A stretch of DNA of 64,000 bases from the NCBI RefSeq assembly GCF_027943255.1, contig NC_072893.1, positions 31,518,001 through 31,582,000 of the forward strand, given 5' to 3'. Positions within the stretch are counted from its first letter, which is position 1. Each line of letters begins with the position of its first letter. Positions 11,440-21,478 of this stretch are shown here, in pieces. The notes below the pieces were generated by a model, which had not been told where the DNA came from, searched no databases, and was given only the letters and a program-made list of their open reading frames with translations. The position numbers were made by a program, and so were the translations under genes. The stretch is from Anastrepha obliqua. Lineage: Eukaryota; Arthropoda; Insecta; Diptera; Tephritidae.

Positions 11440-12260
11440 CAATTTTTCCCCTACTGCTTCATCTTTACAGCGGAAGCTACTGCAATATTGCACGCTGTCC
11501 AACACGCTACTAAAAATACAGGAAAATACATAATTTGTTCCGATAGCCAAGCCTGCTTTCACGCCATCAATCAATGCAATAACACCAATAATATCACCAG
11601 CTGCATTAGAGGCAATCTCATCTCCTACACAAATAAGATAAAGATAATGTGGGTACCAAACCACACCGGCATCGACTGTAATACCTACGCAGACAAAATG
11701 GCCAAAGACACCACTTTCATCCCGACAGTCACATCCAGCCTCTTCATCGCCTAGTTAACCAAAAAAGACGCACCAAGCTGGCTCTTGACTGGATAGATTA
11801 CAACCATCATTAGTCCAGAATCAACCCAACCCGGACCAAACCTCACTACCCTTCACCCATACCAACAAACATGCTCACACCTTTTATACGACTCCGAATC
11901 GCACACACCATACTCACACATGCTCATCTCCTCGAAAGGGGCCGGTCCAACCAATGTTCCTTCTGTAATGCCCCAACAAGCGTTCTTCATCTAATTGCTT
12001 TCTGCCCAGGACTCGATGCCAAAAGACAACAGAATTTCGCTGGAACTGACCCCACCGCACTACTTATGAACCCATCTGAAAAAAACATAAGAACAATGTA
12101 TGGATTCCTAAAAGACGCCGACCTTTAAAACCATTCATACTTGCCGGACAACTGATAGCCTCTGATGCTAGTGCTGCATGAGATAGCGGCATGCAGATAG
12201 TTATTAACAGTGTATAAGCTCAATTAATAAAATTAAAAAAAATTAAAAAAAATAATCTGT
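11440..12260 (+). pseudogene. I-like LINE 3' end: RNase H and tail (copy 3)
   Basis: RNase H signatures are AEATAILHAVQ (glutamate), IICSDSQACFHAIN (aspartate) and IMWVPNHTGIDCNTYADKMA (histidine/aspartate region). After a stop at 11752 and a short gap, the tail reads RLRIAHTILTHAHLLERG and CSFCNAPTSVLHLIAFCPGL, a C-x2-C...H-x4-C zinc knuckle, and stops at 12126. A 3' untranslated part and A-rich end follow to about 12260. It is related to the two plus-strand copies at 48.5 and 50.3 kb (THL-rich tail, GLDAxR, KNI..). RT is absent: a 5'-truncated insertion. Confidence 0.8.
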
Positions 12261-13922
12261 ATTATCAGCACTACATTAAATAAAATCAATCCTGTGCGAA
12301 TTTTTAAGCACAACAATTTATCAATCAACCCGGTTTTGCTTTAGTTGTGCAATACTTGGTTACTCTTGTATGAAAAGCCGCGCTACTGCTTCCGTATTCA
12401 ATTACTATTGTTTTTGCTTTTTTTGTATTTATCTAAAGAAAATCATCGTGTGTATGTATGTATGTGCGAATGGGTTGCAAAAATGGCTGCGGCTTGTAGT
12501 CGAGCGAAAATAAGAAACAAAAAATGCTGTGACGACAGCAGCGGGCCGTGCCAAATGCCAACTGACAGATAACGTGCAAACAATGTTGCAAAGCTGCAGT
12601 GAAACAGAAGCAGCAGCAACAGCAACAGCAAAAAATCAAAAAAGTGAACAGGAGATTACAAAATATTAAATAACAAAAAGATATCAAAGTAGTAATAAAC
12701 TGACAATAATAAAATACCCACAAAATGGGAGCGGGCGAATGCAGCGGTAGTAGCAACAACAAAAACCGCATTTCGCCAAATAAGAACAATAACGTTTGTT
12801 ATAAGGACTGATGAGTGGCTGACTGTTAGTGGCGCAGCGGTATTCAAAAACATTTTGAAAAAATGCTCTGAAATCAATACGTGTTGCTGCCACACAGAGC
12901 GGGGCAACAACAATGGATTTAAGGTTTTATTTTTTATTTCTATTTTAAAATGTGTAGCTATGTGTGAGTGCACCATTAAGGCTAGCAGCTATTCAGTTTT
13001 CTTCCTTATTGCGAGTGTAGCAACCCCAAGCGATGCTTACCGCTCCAGTCCATCTCAAAACACTCGCCTTCCACAGACAGCCAGGCAATGGAAATCGCGC
13101 ACCTCAGTTTGTTGCTCTTTTCCGCGCGTTTGGTGTTGGCGATTACTTTGATTGGCATTTGAAACAATTTCTGTTGTTATGATAACGGCTCAGTAAACCT
13201 ACTTTGCAGCCGGCATGAACCTTGCAGGAAAATCTATTGCAGTCGTGAAGATGATTTTGAAACCGTGAGTAGTAGCGCTCTCATGCCCTTATCCTTTACA
13301 AACAGTGATTAGAAAATGATCTAGAAAAAATTTATATTTCTGTTCACCGGCAGATTTTTTCCTGACGGGTGTGCATGAGTAGTCATACCACATTGTACTT
13401 GTGTATGTGTGTGTGTATTCTTTTCCGCTATAGCGCGCACTCGTCTAAATATTATTGTATTTGCCCGATTATATTTATGTATTTAGTAGGTAACAGTGGG
13501 CTGAGATAGATTTTGCCTTTGAAATTGATATCTTTCCAAAAATTTGCTGCTTAAGCGCTAAAGAAAATAATGCCAATTTTTGTTTTTTTGTTTGTTGACA
13601 CATAAGTTGAAAAAGGCGCATGGAAGCATGAAGAGGATCAGCAAAAATTTTAGATGTTTACATATGTATGTATTAGTAGATTTTTCATCACTCTTTAATT
13701 TTTATAAAAGAAATACAACCAACGGTTTTTGCTATGCTTTGCCTTTTTGTGCTTTTGTGTACAAGTATATGAGCACACAAATGTATGTATGTAGGCATAA
13801 ATAAGTACGGATAGGTGAGAATGTATGGCTGCCAAGCACAAGGGTTAGATGGGAACGGATCCTTGTTGCAGTGTATTTAATTCACTGTCCGCCACCTGAT
13901 GTTTGTATATAGGTACATATGT
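12261..13922. other. No recognisable gene
   Basis: AT-rich with CAG/CAACAG runs near 12610-12630 and CA-rich tracts near 13400. Short open frames have biased, low-complexity translations only. Confidence 0.55.
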
Positions 13923-14070
13923 ATATAAAATTGGCGCATACAACCTTTGTTGGATGTTTGGTCGAGTTCTTCTCCATCTCTCCGTCTATGAATAGCAGAC
14001 AGTTTTTTATGCGGAGCTTTTTCATGGTAAAAATATACGCGAAGGTTTGTTGTGCGAGGCAGTTACAGAA
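13923..14070 (-). mobile_element. tRNA-derived SINE, truncated copy
   Basis: Plus strand starts AAATTGGCGCATACAACC and continues GGAGCTTTTTCATGGTAAAA and GAAGGTTTGTTGTGCGAGGC, matching the 3' half of the SINE. The tRNA-like head is missing. LINE sequence follows. Confidence 0.75.
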
Positions 14071-14117
14071 AAGGCAGAGTAGACTTGAGACTCTGAGTAG
14101 ACTCAGAGTAATCGGCT

Positions 14118-14418
14118 AACTTGTTACTTTACAGGCCACTGTAGCCTGAGATACCACTTAAACAAAATTGGTATCTCTGAAACCATAATCTGCCGATTCT
14201 GTGAAATGGATGCCGAAAGTTCAGAACACATGCTTTGTAAATGTCCTGTGCTAGGCTGAAAACGGCTACACCACATTGGTGGTACTGACGTGCCTCTAAA
14301 TAAATTATGGTACAAAAAACCGCAGAATGCGCTAAACTTTTTTAAAAAACCTCAAAGTATGGGGTACCTCAGCAGGTTTTGCACAATATACCTATTTTTG
14401 TCTCAGTGCGCAGTAGCC

Positions 14419-14450
<32 letters not shown>
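14118..14450 (+). pseudogene. LINE C-terminal tail with (TAA)n 3' end
   Basis: One frame reads TGHCSLRYHLNKIGISE, then CRFCEMDAESSEHMLCKCPV (a zinc knuckle), one stop, and further to a natural stop at the start of a TAA repeat. The 3' end is a run of about ten TAA units (14419-14449), the ending known for I-factor-type and some jockey-type LINEs. The fragment is therefore the true 3' terminus of an insertion. A Tc1-like element begins immediately after the repeat. Confidence 0.78.
14419..14449. repeat. (TAA)n LINE tail
   Basis: About ten TAA units forming the end of the LINE and the probable target site of the adjoining Tc1-like transposon. Confidence 0.9.
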
Positions 14451-15783
14451 CAGAGTCCGGCACTCGAAGTATAACCAACTACACACAGCTCGCTGCTGAT
14501 ACACGAACATCAGCAGTCTGTGAGTTGACTAAACGACAGTCCAGAGTCTTGTTTGCAAGCGCGTGGAAGCATTTTGCCGAGAGTAAACGCGAGAAAAGAA
14601 AATCAGTAATGGATTTCAAAGGTAAATGTGTGATTGCATTCTATTTGGCTGGAAAATGACAACGAGGGATTGTTCGTGAGCTCGAGCATCTTAAAGTAAA
14701 TAAAGTGATTGGTTATCACACCATTACTCGTTACTATGATACTGGTAGCATCACAAAACGTCATACAGGTGGTCATCAAAAGACTGCAACGTCACGTGAA
14801 ATGGTTCAAAAAGTGAAGAAGCGACTTGAGCGAAATCCCCGTCGAAGTGCCAATCAAATGGCGAAAGAACTGGAAACATCTTACCGTAACATCCGCAGCA
14901 TACTGAACAATGATCTCAAAGGCAAGCCAGTCAACATCTAAAAGGCGCATGATCTCACACCAAAGCACCAACAAATCAAACTTGAGAGAGCGAAGGAGTT
15001 GCTTCGCTTGGCCGAAAGCGATCAATTTCCAAACATTGTGATTTCTGATGAGAAAATTTTTGAAATTAAGCAATTCGTAAGCTTCAAAACTATAGGGTTT
15101 ATTTGACCAACTATTCATACGAGAATTTGAGTAATCGACTGACCACCAGGAGTCAGCACCTGCCGCAGGTAAGTGTTTGGGCCGCTGTAACCGCAGATGG
15201 GCGCTCTCCAATCGTTTTCATCGAGCCTGGCGTCAAGGTAAAAGCGAAATATTATAGGAAAAGTGTACTGGAGGTTGCTTTGAAGCCGTGGACAGACAAG
15301 CAGACAAACATTTTGGTGGCAGACCATGGACGTTTCAACAGAACTCGGCACCGTCTCACAAAGCGCGAGTGAACCATGAATGCTCTAAACACAACGTTCC
15401 GAACTTCAAAACGTCCACACAATGACTCTCAAATCATCAGGCGCGAGTTCGATGGATTATTTTCCTTGGGCCATTTCGGAGAGCAAAGTCCGAACTAAAA
15501 CATTCACCAGTCTCGAGATGTTGAAAAAAGACATTGTCTGAGAGTAGACCAAAATACCTGCAAGTCACATTCGGGCAGCTTGCGATTCGTTTCTGGACTG
15601 TCTCAAGGCCATGGTGAAGGCAAAATGTGGTCATATCGAGCAAAAGTAAATTGATTCTTAATTTTGTATTATTTTCCCAAATTTTTTACTTTGAATTGTA
15701 TAAAAGTAATTTTCCAATTGTATAAAAGTAATTTTCCAATTTAAGGCGTTTTTAATTGGTTAAACTTCGAGTGCCGGACCATG
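14451..15783 (+). mobile_element. Tc1-like transposon, full length but dead
   Basis: Ends are inverted repeats: left GTCCGGCACTCGAAGTATAA and right reverse complement GTCCGGCACTCGAAGTTTAA, with matching CCAA inside. TA follows on the right (15784-15785); the left neighbour TG is probably a decayed TA from the TAA run. Length is about 1.33 kb, usual for Tc1. It carries a transposase relic in plus orientation and, near the right end, a 24-bp tandem duplication (about 15698-15742) containing TATAAAAGTAATTTTCCAAT. Confidence 0.88.
14610..15650 (+). pseudogene. Tc1-like transposase, inactivated
   Basis: Pieces in order: MDFKGKCVIAFYLAGK (start of the DNA-binding part), ITRYYDTGSITKRHTGGHQK, VKKRLERNPRRSANQMAKEL, ISDEKIFEI (first aspartate, intact), VWAAVTADGRSPIVFIEPGV, ALKPWTDK, and FQQNSAPSHKARVNHE. 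In the last motif the second catalytic aspartate is replaced by asparagine (AAC codon). The segment that should carry the third acidic residue is disrupted near 15430-15470. Stops occur at 14657, 14939 and in the 15.1-kb region. So both the reading frame and the active site are lost. Confidence 0.8.
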
Positions 15784-15785
15784 TA

Positions 15786-16583
15786 CACATATTTAGTTGA
15801 GTTGCGTCAAAGGTGGATTTTTATCTTTTTTAATCCAACTTTTTTCATTTAGAGCAATAATGGCAATGTGGGTTAGAAGTCGGCCTCTAAAAGAAAGCGA
15901 GATGGAAGAATTTGTATCTGATTTGGACGATGAAATAAGTGATTTTGCGATGTAAGAAATAAACAAACTACAAAACCACAACTCCTGAAACAATTGGCAA
16001 AGTGACTCACACGCCAGTGTGTCTACCGAAGGTTAAGCAACACTACGATGAGAGCATTTTTCTCAAGTGTACAGTGTTCTCAAGTGTCTCGTGTACTCTT
16101 CAGGTCCAGTTTCGGGCAGTATCTTACAAACTAGCGAATTTGCTAAGGCTCAGTTATTGTGTTGAAAGGTGTGCTAGTTTTTTTTAGGAAGAATCTTTCC
16201 TTAGATGCTCGCCTGCATGCGGTTTCCGTCTGTTCTCTTATGACCCGACACCAAAGTCAGGTGTTGCAAGCCAACAAAATCGAAAGCAGTGAATCGAATG
16301 GCGCCATAAACTTTAAGAATATCAAAAAAATGCAAAGCGTGCCTTCCTTCTCACTCTTTCCCTCATGGAATCACTTAGCTGGTACTATAAAGACTGCCAT
16401 AAACGGCTGATTTACCCCACTTGTATCCAGCTGATTAACAAGCATGATCGATTTACCATTTGCTCTTTAACTATGATGGAAAAGAAAATTGTGAGGCTGC
16501 CACCAAGGACGATAGATACCAGGTTTGCTCGTTGGTGAAAAAATGTTGAAGGGAACTTTGGATTTTACTTCATTCGATTTGTG
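15786..16583. other. No recognisable gene
   Basis: A short plus-strand frame with RSRPLKESEMEEFVSDLDDE (about 15870-15950) is acidic and may be a fragment of some coding or transposon sequence, but I cannot assign it. Nothing else is supported. Confidence 0.45.
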
Positions 16584-16677
16584 ATTCACAAAATTTAGCT
16601 TTAGCTTAGCTACGTTATTCGTTTTGTGTTTCACTAAACTAAAGCTAAATTTTGTGAAACACAAAACGAATGACGTC
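16584..16677. repeat. Compound inverted repeat (hairpin)
   Basis: TTCACAAAATTTAGCTTTAG at 16584 pairs with CTAAAGCTAAATTTTGTGAA at about 16640-16659, and a second, interleaved pair is ACGTTATTCGTTTTGTGTTT (16612 on) with AAACACAAAACGAATGACGT ending at 16677. Two overlapping hairpins can thus form; it looks like a rearranged MITE end. Confidence 0.75.
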
Positions 16678-16745
16678 GGCATATCTGTCAAATTCACTCA
16701 TATCCGAATAGCGGTCTGCTAGGTTGTACACCTCTAATAATCTTT
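16655..16745. repeat. Repeat B, copy 1
   Basis: Shares GTCAAATTC..., CCGAATA.CGGTCTGCTA and ACACCTCTAA.AATCTTTT with 17572-17682 in the same orientation. Probably the end of a MITE; family not recognised. Confidence 0.6.
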
Positions 16746-17160
16746 TGATCATGACTTTGCCACGTCATTTGGGAGATTCAGCCGATTTCTGCACTATCAT
16801 TTCACATGTATTCACACACTCGTCCAATCAGTCATAGTTCAGATGGCACTCTACAAGACAGTGCTGAGCACTTTTGACAAAAATTCCAACACATTTACAA
16901 TATTTTATTAGTCTCTAATACATGCGCATTATCAGAATAGCATATATGTACAACATTTTTTTAATGGGGGAATCAAATATTTCAGTTGATATTCTTTTCC
17001 CCTGTTCTGTGTGAATACTATCTCCCTTTACCAATAGCCATTTCATATAAGTGCAAAAATATATCTACTGTACTTTAAACGCCAAGGCAACTCATTTGTA
17101 TGCTTATAATGTGGCTGCTCTGAAAAGAGTTCTAGTGTGAAATTTGGCTATTGTTGTTGT

Positions 17161-17235
17161 AAGGTCGCCATAGCCGAATGAGTAGATGCCTGGTTAAAAG
17201 AGAATTCGTTAGTTTGGATCTCCGTAAAATATAAA
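17161..17235 (+). mobile_element. SINE head fragment (tRNA-like)
   Basis: AAGGTCGCCATAGCCGAATG matches the head of the SINE (consensus CGCCGTAGCCGAATGGG), including the A box, and AGTTTGGATCTC sits where the B box GTTCGAATCTC should be. The SINE body is absent. A lone decayed tRNA gene is a less likely alternative. Confidence 0.5.
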
Positions 17236-17571
17236 TTTTATAATTTCTAAATAAAACAATTTGACGAAACTCCTCAGTCTGATTACTTTTTAACGAAAAT
17301 GAGGAGTTATTGAGGTGTTTGTGCTGATTAATTTTTGATGACGAAAATGAGTAGTTTAGAGCATAGTAGATATATTTTTCAGTTATAAGAAATTGTTGTA
17401 GGTAAAAGAGAGATAAAATATCACACCGACAAGGGGAAACTATCAGAACTTTCCCATGGCTACAACAAAAATGTGTAGTTGGATGAGGATAGTGATGATG
17501 ATAATATGAGTGCTTATATGATAGTCAGCTGTCTTGTAGGGCAACGACCACCGACACAATCTCAGTTTTGT

Positions 17572-17682
17572 TGTAAACACAACACAAATGACGCCAGTCC
17601 ATCAGCTGATTTCGTCAAATTCGCTAAAAGCCGAATAACGGTCTGCTAAGAGCACACCTCTAAAAATCTTTTCACATAGTTG
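17572..17682. repeat. Repeat B, copy 2
   Basis: Diverged partner of 16655-16745, containing CCGAATAACGGTCTGCTAAG. It extends a little further left, with CAGCTGATTTCGTC. Confidence 0.6.
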
Positions 17683-17689
17683 ATTACAA

Positions 17690-19559
17690 CGAAAATGTGA
17701 GAAAAATACTCCGTTGGCTGGGCATTAAAAAATTTACAAATTTCTTTTTGTAAATCTGGTTTTATAGTTAGTTGTACACCTGATAAATTCGCTTTACTCT
17801 TAAAAGTTTATCTTTAAACAAACTTTTAATTTTTATTTAAAATTTTTATTTTTACATAAATACACAATATTTTATTTATATTTTTTAACTTGTTTGCATC
17901 AAAATATACAAAAAAATCTACCCCTGGCATTGTAAACTTTTATGCGCAGAATTTTATTGTAGCAACAAATTTCCTTTTCTTTTTGTTACTCTTTTTCTTG
18001 TTTGTGTTTTTCTTTCATTTCGACGCGTACCCTATTTATTTTCGTTACAATTCAACACCAAAAAAAAAAAGAAGACAACAATGAGAAACAATAAATAGCA
18101 AAGGTAATGGCGAAAGCCACAAAAACACGCGTGTATGGCCTCCCTTTTTTGTAGTATTCCATGAAACCCTTGCAAATGGGTTCGCACTGCTGCGGACGGT
18201 TGCTGAGCGCCAAAGGCGTTAGCAAATAAAAACTATGGCAGCTCGAACGCAAAATGTACGTATGTATGTATGTGTGCATTCATGTACATGCATGGGCATA
18301 TGTACATATGTATGCATACTTAAACAAATATACATAGAACATACAGCGATGAGAAAATTGCAGCAACTTCGCGCGTCGGCTGTAAAAATATTTACGAAAT
18401 ATTGGAAAGTAAATAAAAAGTTAATTCCTCTACAATTGTTTCTCTAACATTTTTGTTTTTAACAAAAATAATGAACTGCAGAGTGCACAAAAATTTGGCA
18501 ATTCACACAGATGTTCGTACGCTCCAAAACTACACCGTTATTTGCTTTTAAAACTTTCAACATGCCCGTTTTTAAAGTTGGCAGCTATGGGAAACTGCAT
18601 TTCGACCAAAAATAAAAAACGAAAAAAAAAAAAAATATTAATGCGAAATCACGACAAAAAAATTTCACTGAGCTACTTAAAGTCTACTGTTGCAGCACTT
18701 TGGTGCAGCTGACGGCAATGCGTTTTGTTGCACGCGCAACAATCGGCTTATCAGTGAGTGACACGCATGCAACATGGCGTCAACCGACGTCGAAAAGGCG
18801 CACTGAACCGTGCATGCATAAGCTGTTTGTGTGGCGGCAGTGACAAGCGGCAGCGGCGTCGTCAACGATAAGCCAACAATGGCATGACGATGGTTGCAAC
18901 GTTCGCAAGAATCACACTTGAGTATATTTCAAGCATAAGTATGTATGTATGTATGTATGTATGTATGTATGTATGTATATGCATACACTTACGCATTATG
19001 TGAGTATATGTGCGTATTTTGCAACACTCTCCTCATCGACAAAATGCTGCTCTTGTGTATGTTTTGCAGATAGGCGCTGCTTGTCACTCTGAGTCATTCA
19101 AGTGGTCTTACCATGGCTTGCCTTGCGAGATATCACTTTTCGTTTTCGGCTTTGTGTTTATTTGATTGTCACTTTGGCACATTTTTAAGGTGTTGTTTTA
19201 GTGGTTGCTTTAGCTTTTTGCTGCATTTACTTATGCCTGTTTGAATGTGTGTGTCAAGAGGGAAATCAACAATTTGGTTTAAAGTTAGATGTTGAAGCAA
19301 TGATCTACCGGCAATATTGGTTCAGTCTGGCTCGATTTCATAAGTAGCGAGTTGGTAGTTTTTAAGTCCATGGTGTCCTAGGTGTTCAGACACTACTCTG
19401 GTTCTTCATAACTTAGTATGATTCATTTTAAAGAGAGCTCCCCTCTATCTATCCAGTTATAAAGTAGTTAAAAACTAGTTACGAAAAATGTATATACATA
19501 TGTAGTTGCTGGGTGGAGTATATTTGCTGATTTGAAAATCAAACCATCAGCCGGACAAT
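17690..19559. other. No recognisable gene; microsatellites
   Basis: AT-rich DNA with TATG-type words at 18250-18330 and a long tetranucleotide repeat at 18939. No protein motif or RNA fold seen. Confidence 0.55.
18939..18979. repeat. (GTAT)n microsatellite
   Basis: About ten near-perfect GTAT units; likely length-polymorphic. Confidence 0.95.
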
Positions 19560-19574
19560 TTTAGCGTATTATAA

Positions 19575-20290
19575 ATGGAGACGGCCTTAACAACCACACT
19601 GTTAGTTCTGCCTTCTCCAAACTGGATGAAGAGGCAAAGCGAATGGGTTTGGTGGTGAACGAGGACAAAACGAAGTTCTTCTTGTCATCAAACAAACAGT
19701 CAACGCACTCGCGTATCGGCACCCACCTCACTGTTGACAGTTATGATTTCGAAGTTGTAAGAGACTTCATTCATCTAAGAGCCAGCATTAACACCGCTAA
19801 TATTGGCCAGCCTTAAAATCCAATGGAGAGCCGCTCTTGCCAACAAGTACTACTCTGGACTAAGTAGGCAACTGAGAAGTAAAGTCTTCTCTCGCCGAAC
19901 AAAACTAACCCTCTACAAGGATCTCATCCTTACCGTCCTATCAGATGGCGCAAAAGCCTGGACGATGACAATATCCGATGAGGGGTCCCTTGAAGTGATT
20001 GAGAGAAAGATTCTGCGCAAGATTTTCGGACCTTTGCACGTTGGCGACAGCGATTATCGCAGGCGATGGAACGATGAGCTGTATCAGCTTTAGGACGACG
20101 TATATATGTATAGCGCAGCGAATAAAGTGGCTACGTTGGCTGAGTCATGTCGTCCGAATGGATACAAATGATCCGGCTTTGAAAGTATTCGATGTGGTAC
20201 CAGCTGGTGGTAGCAGAGGAAGAGGAAGAACTCCTCTGCGTTTGAAAGATCAGGTGGAGAAGGACTTGGCTTCACTTGGTGTGTCTTACT
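19575..20290 (+). pseudogene. RTE-like LINE ORF2 C-terminus, left part
   Basis: Frames read INGDGLNNHTVSSAFSKLDE, KRMGLVVNEDKTKFFLSS, then ALANKYYSGLSRQLRSKVFS, KILRKIFGPLHVGDSDYRRR, and after a frame change RIKWLRWLSHVVRMD, GRGRTPLRLKDQVEKDLASL. This is the thumb and C-terminal region of an RTE-type LINE (the 'R.KWLGHV.RM' motif is recalled as typical). The reading continues GVSY and is cut at 20290 by a DNA transposon; it resumes at 23583. Confidence 0.8.
20287..20290. other. TACT target-site duplication, left
   Basis: TACT precedes the left end CACACTTC; the same four bases follow the right end. Confidence 0.85.
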
Positions 20291-20468
20291 CACACTTCGC
20301 CTGAAGTAGAAACAGGTTGACCTAAAATGCCAATAAAAACTGAAAGCGGCGATTTGTTGTCCATTAATAGTACATTAAAAATCCGCTTGAATTAAAATCC
20401 TAGCTGATCCTTTTTTCGAGATAAGTGGATTTTAGCATTTTCGAAAATTTTTTCATAATTAAGCGATA
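20291..20468 (+). repeat. Terminal inverted repeat, left
   Basis: 178 bases from CACACTTCGCC to CATAATTAAGCGATA; its reverse complement is found at 23405-23582. Long TIRs may contain repeated transposase-binding sites; none is obvious by eye. Confidence 0.95.
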
Positions 20469-20615
20469 TCTTTCCTCACCATCTAACGAGATAATATCCT
20501 GGCGCGTTTTTTTTTTTATGTAGTATCCCCTGTAGGCCTAATCCACTTCAAAATTACTAACTTCTCACTATAAAATTAATGTAGGAATGAAATTAATAAT
20601 AACTTGGGCATGTTT

Positions 20616-21140
20616 CTATAAATGCTGTGAAGAAAAAGTAACAACCGCTTTTAAACGGCTGGAATATGAAGAATCATTTATTAAATTTATTTTGAATCTT
20701 TCCCAAAATTTTAAAAACTCTCTGTGAACAGATTCACCAGCCTGTTCTGACCACAAACCCAGACCATCGTTGTTTAATAATGACATACCATCTTTCAAGT
20801 GATCAAGAATAATATGCAGTTTTAGAGTCTGAGATGTTCCTGTACTTTCTAGATCTTTGCGAAGTTGTTTTAAGTTCTCATCTAAATCGGTAATATTTGC
20901 ACGATGCGTGGAGAAACAGTCATGTACAATTTTATTCATTGTCCTAAAAGCAGCGACGTATGGCTGTAATTTCAAACGACCAACATGCTCGCAAATTTCA
21001 GGATCAAGAAGTTTATCCGATTCTTGCAGAAGTTTTCGGCAGGCATTACCCTCGAAAATTTCACCCTGATAATTTTTTGCTACTAACTTCAATTTTGATG
21101 GCCAAAGCAGAGCCTTTTCACGCCCTACAGCAGGGACTAT
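20616..21140 (-). pseudogene. DDE-like transposase, C-terminal part
   Basis: Reading from the SINE boundary the frame gives IVPAVGREKALLWPSKLKLV, then NYQGEIFEGNACRKLLQESD, ... LKLHIILDHLKDG, then GLGLWSEQAGESVHREFLKF and stops at 20616. The pattern 'FEGN.C..LL', 'K.H....H' and 'G...SEQA.ESVH..F' recurs at the C-terminus of a widespread arthropod family I recall as transposon-derived. The glutamate of SEQ or ESVH is the best candidate for the third acidic catalytic residue. An ATG at 21092 could start a short product, but the true gene began upstream of the SINE. No stop or shift interrupts this part. Confidence 0.72.
21128..21140. other. SINE 13-bp target duplication, left copy
   Basis: CAGCAGGGACTAT here is repeated exactly at 21466-21478 on the other side of the SINE. 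Confidence 0.95.
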
Positions 21141-21465
21141 AAATAAAAAAAAAAATAAATAATTGGCGCGTACACTTCTGTTAGGTGTTTGGCCGAGCTC
21201 CTCCTCCTATTTGTGGTGTGCGTCTTGATGTTGTTCCACAAATGGAGGGACCTACAGTTTCAAGCCGATTCCGAACGGCAGATATTTTTATGAGGAGCTT
21301 TTTCATGGCAGAAATACACTCGGAGGTTTGCCATTGCCTGCCGAGGGGCGACCGCTATTAGAAAAATGTTTTTATTAATTTTGCTTTCACCGAGATTCGA
21401 ACTAACGACCTCTCTGTGAATTCCGAATGGTAATCACGCACCAACCCATTCGGCTACGGCGGCCG
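21141..21465 (-). mobile_element. Full-length tRNA-derived SINE inside transposase gene
   Basis: In SINE orientation it starts CGGCCGCCGTAGCCGAATGG, an A box (TAGCCGAATGGG), followed about 45 bases later by GTTCGAATCTC, a B box; these form an internal RNA polymerase III promoter. Then come a body with TAGCGGTCGCCCCTCGGCAG and CTGCCGTTCGGAATCGGC, the segment GGTCCCTCCATTTGTGGAAC, and a 3' end GTACGCGCCAATTATTTATT with a T/A-rich tail. It is flanked by perfect 13-bp duplications, the mark of LINE-mediated retroposition. It is the best preserved of at least nine copies in this window and can serve as reference. The insertion breaks the host transposase. Confidence 0.92.
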
Positions 21466-21478
21466 CAGCAGGGACTAT
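21466..21478. other. SINE 13-bp target duplication, right copy
   Basis: CAGCAGGGACTAT, identical to 21128-21140. Confidence 0.95.

Noticed and set aside
15840..15955. Acidic plus-strand peptide with RSRPLKESEMEEFVSDLDDE
   Set aside because: Too short and without recognised homology; it could be a DDE-transposon start or exon scrap but nothing around supports either.
17161..17235. Possible isolated tRNA gene
   Set aside because: A- and B-box-like words are present, but they match the SINE head and no closed cloverleaf is visible.
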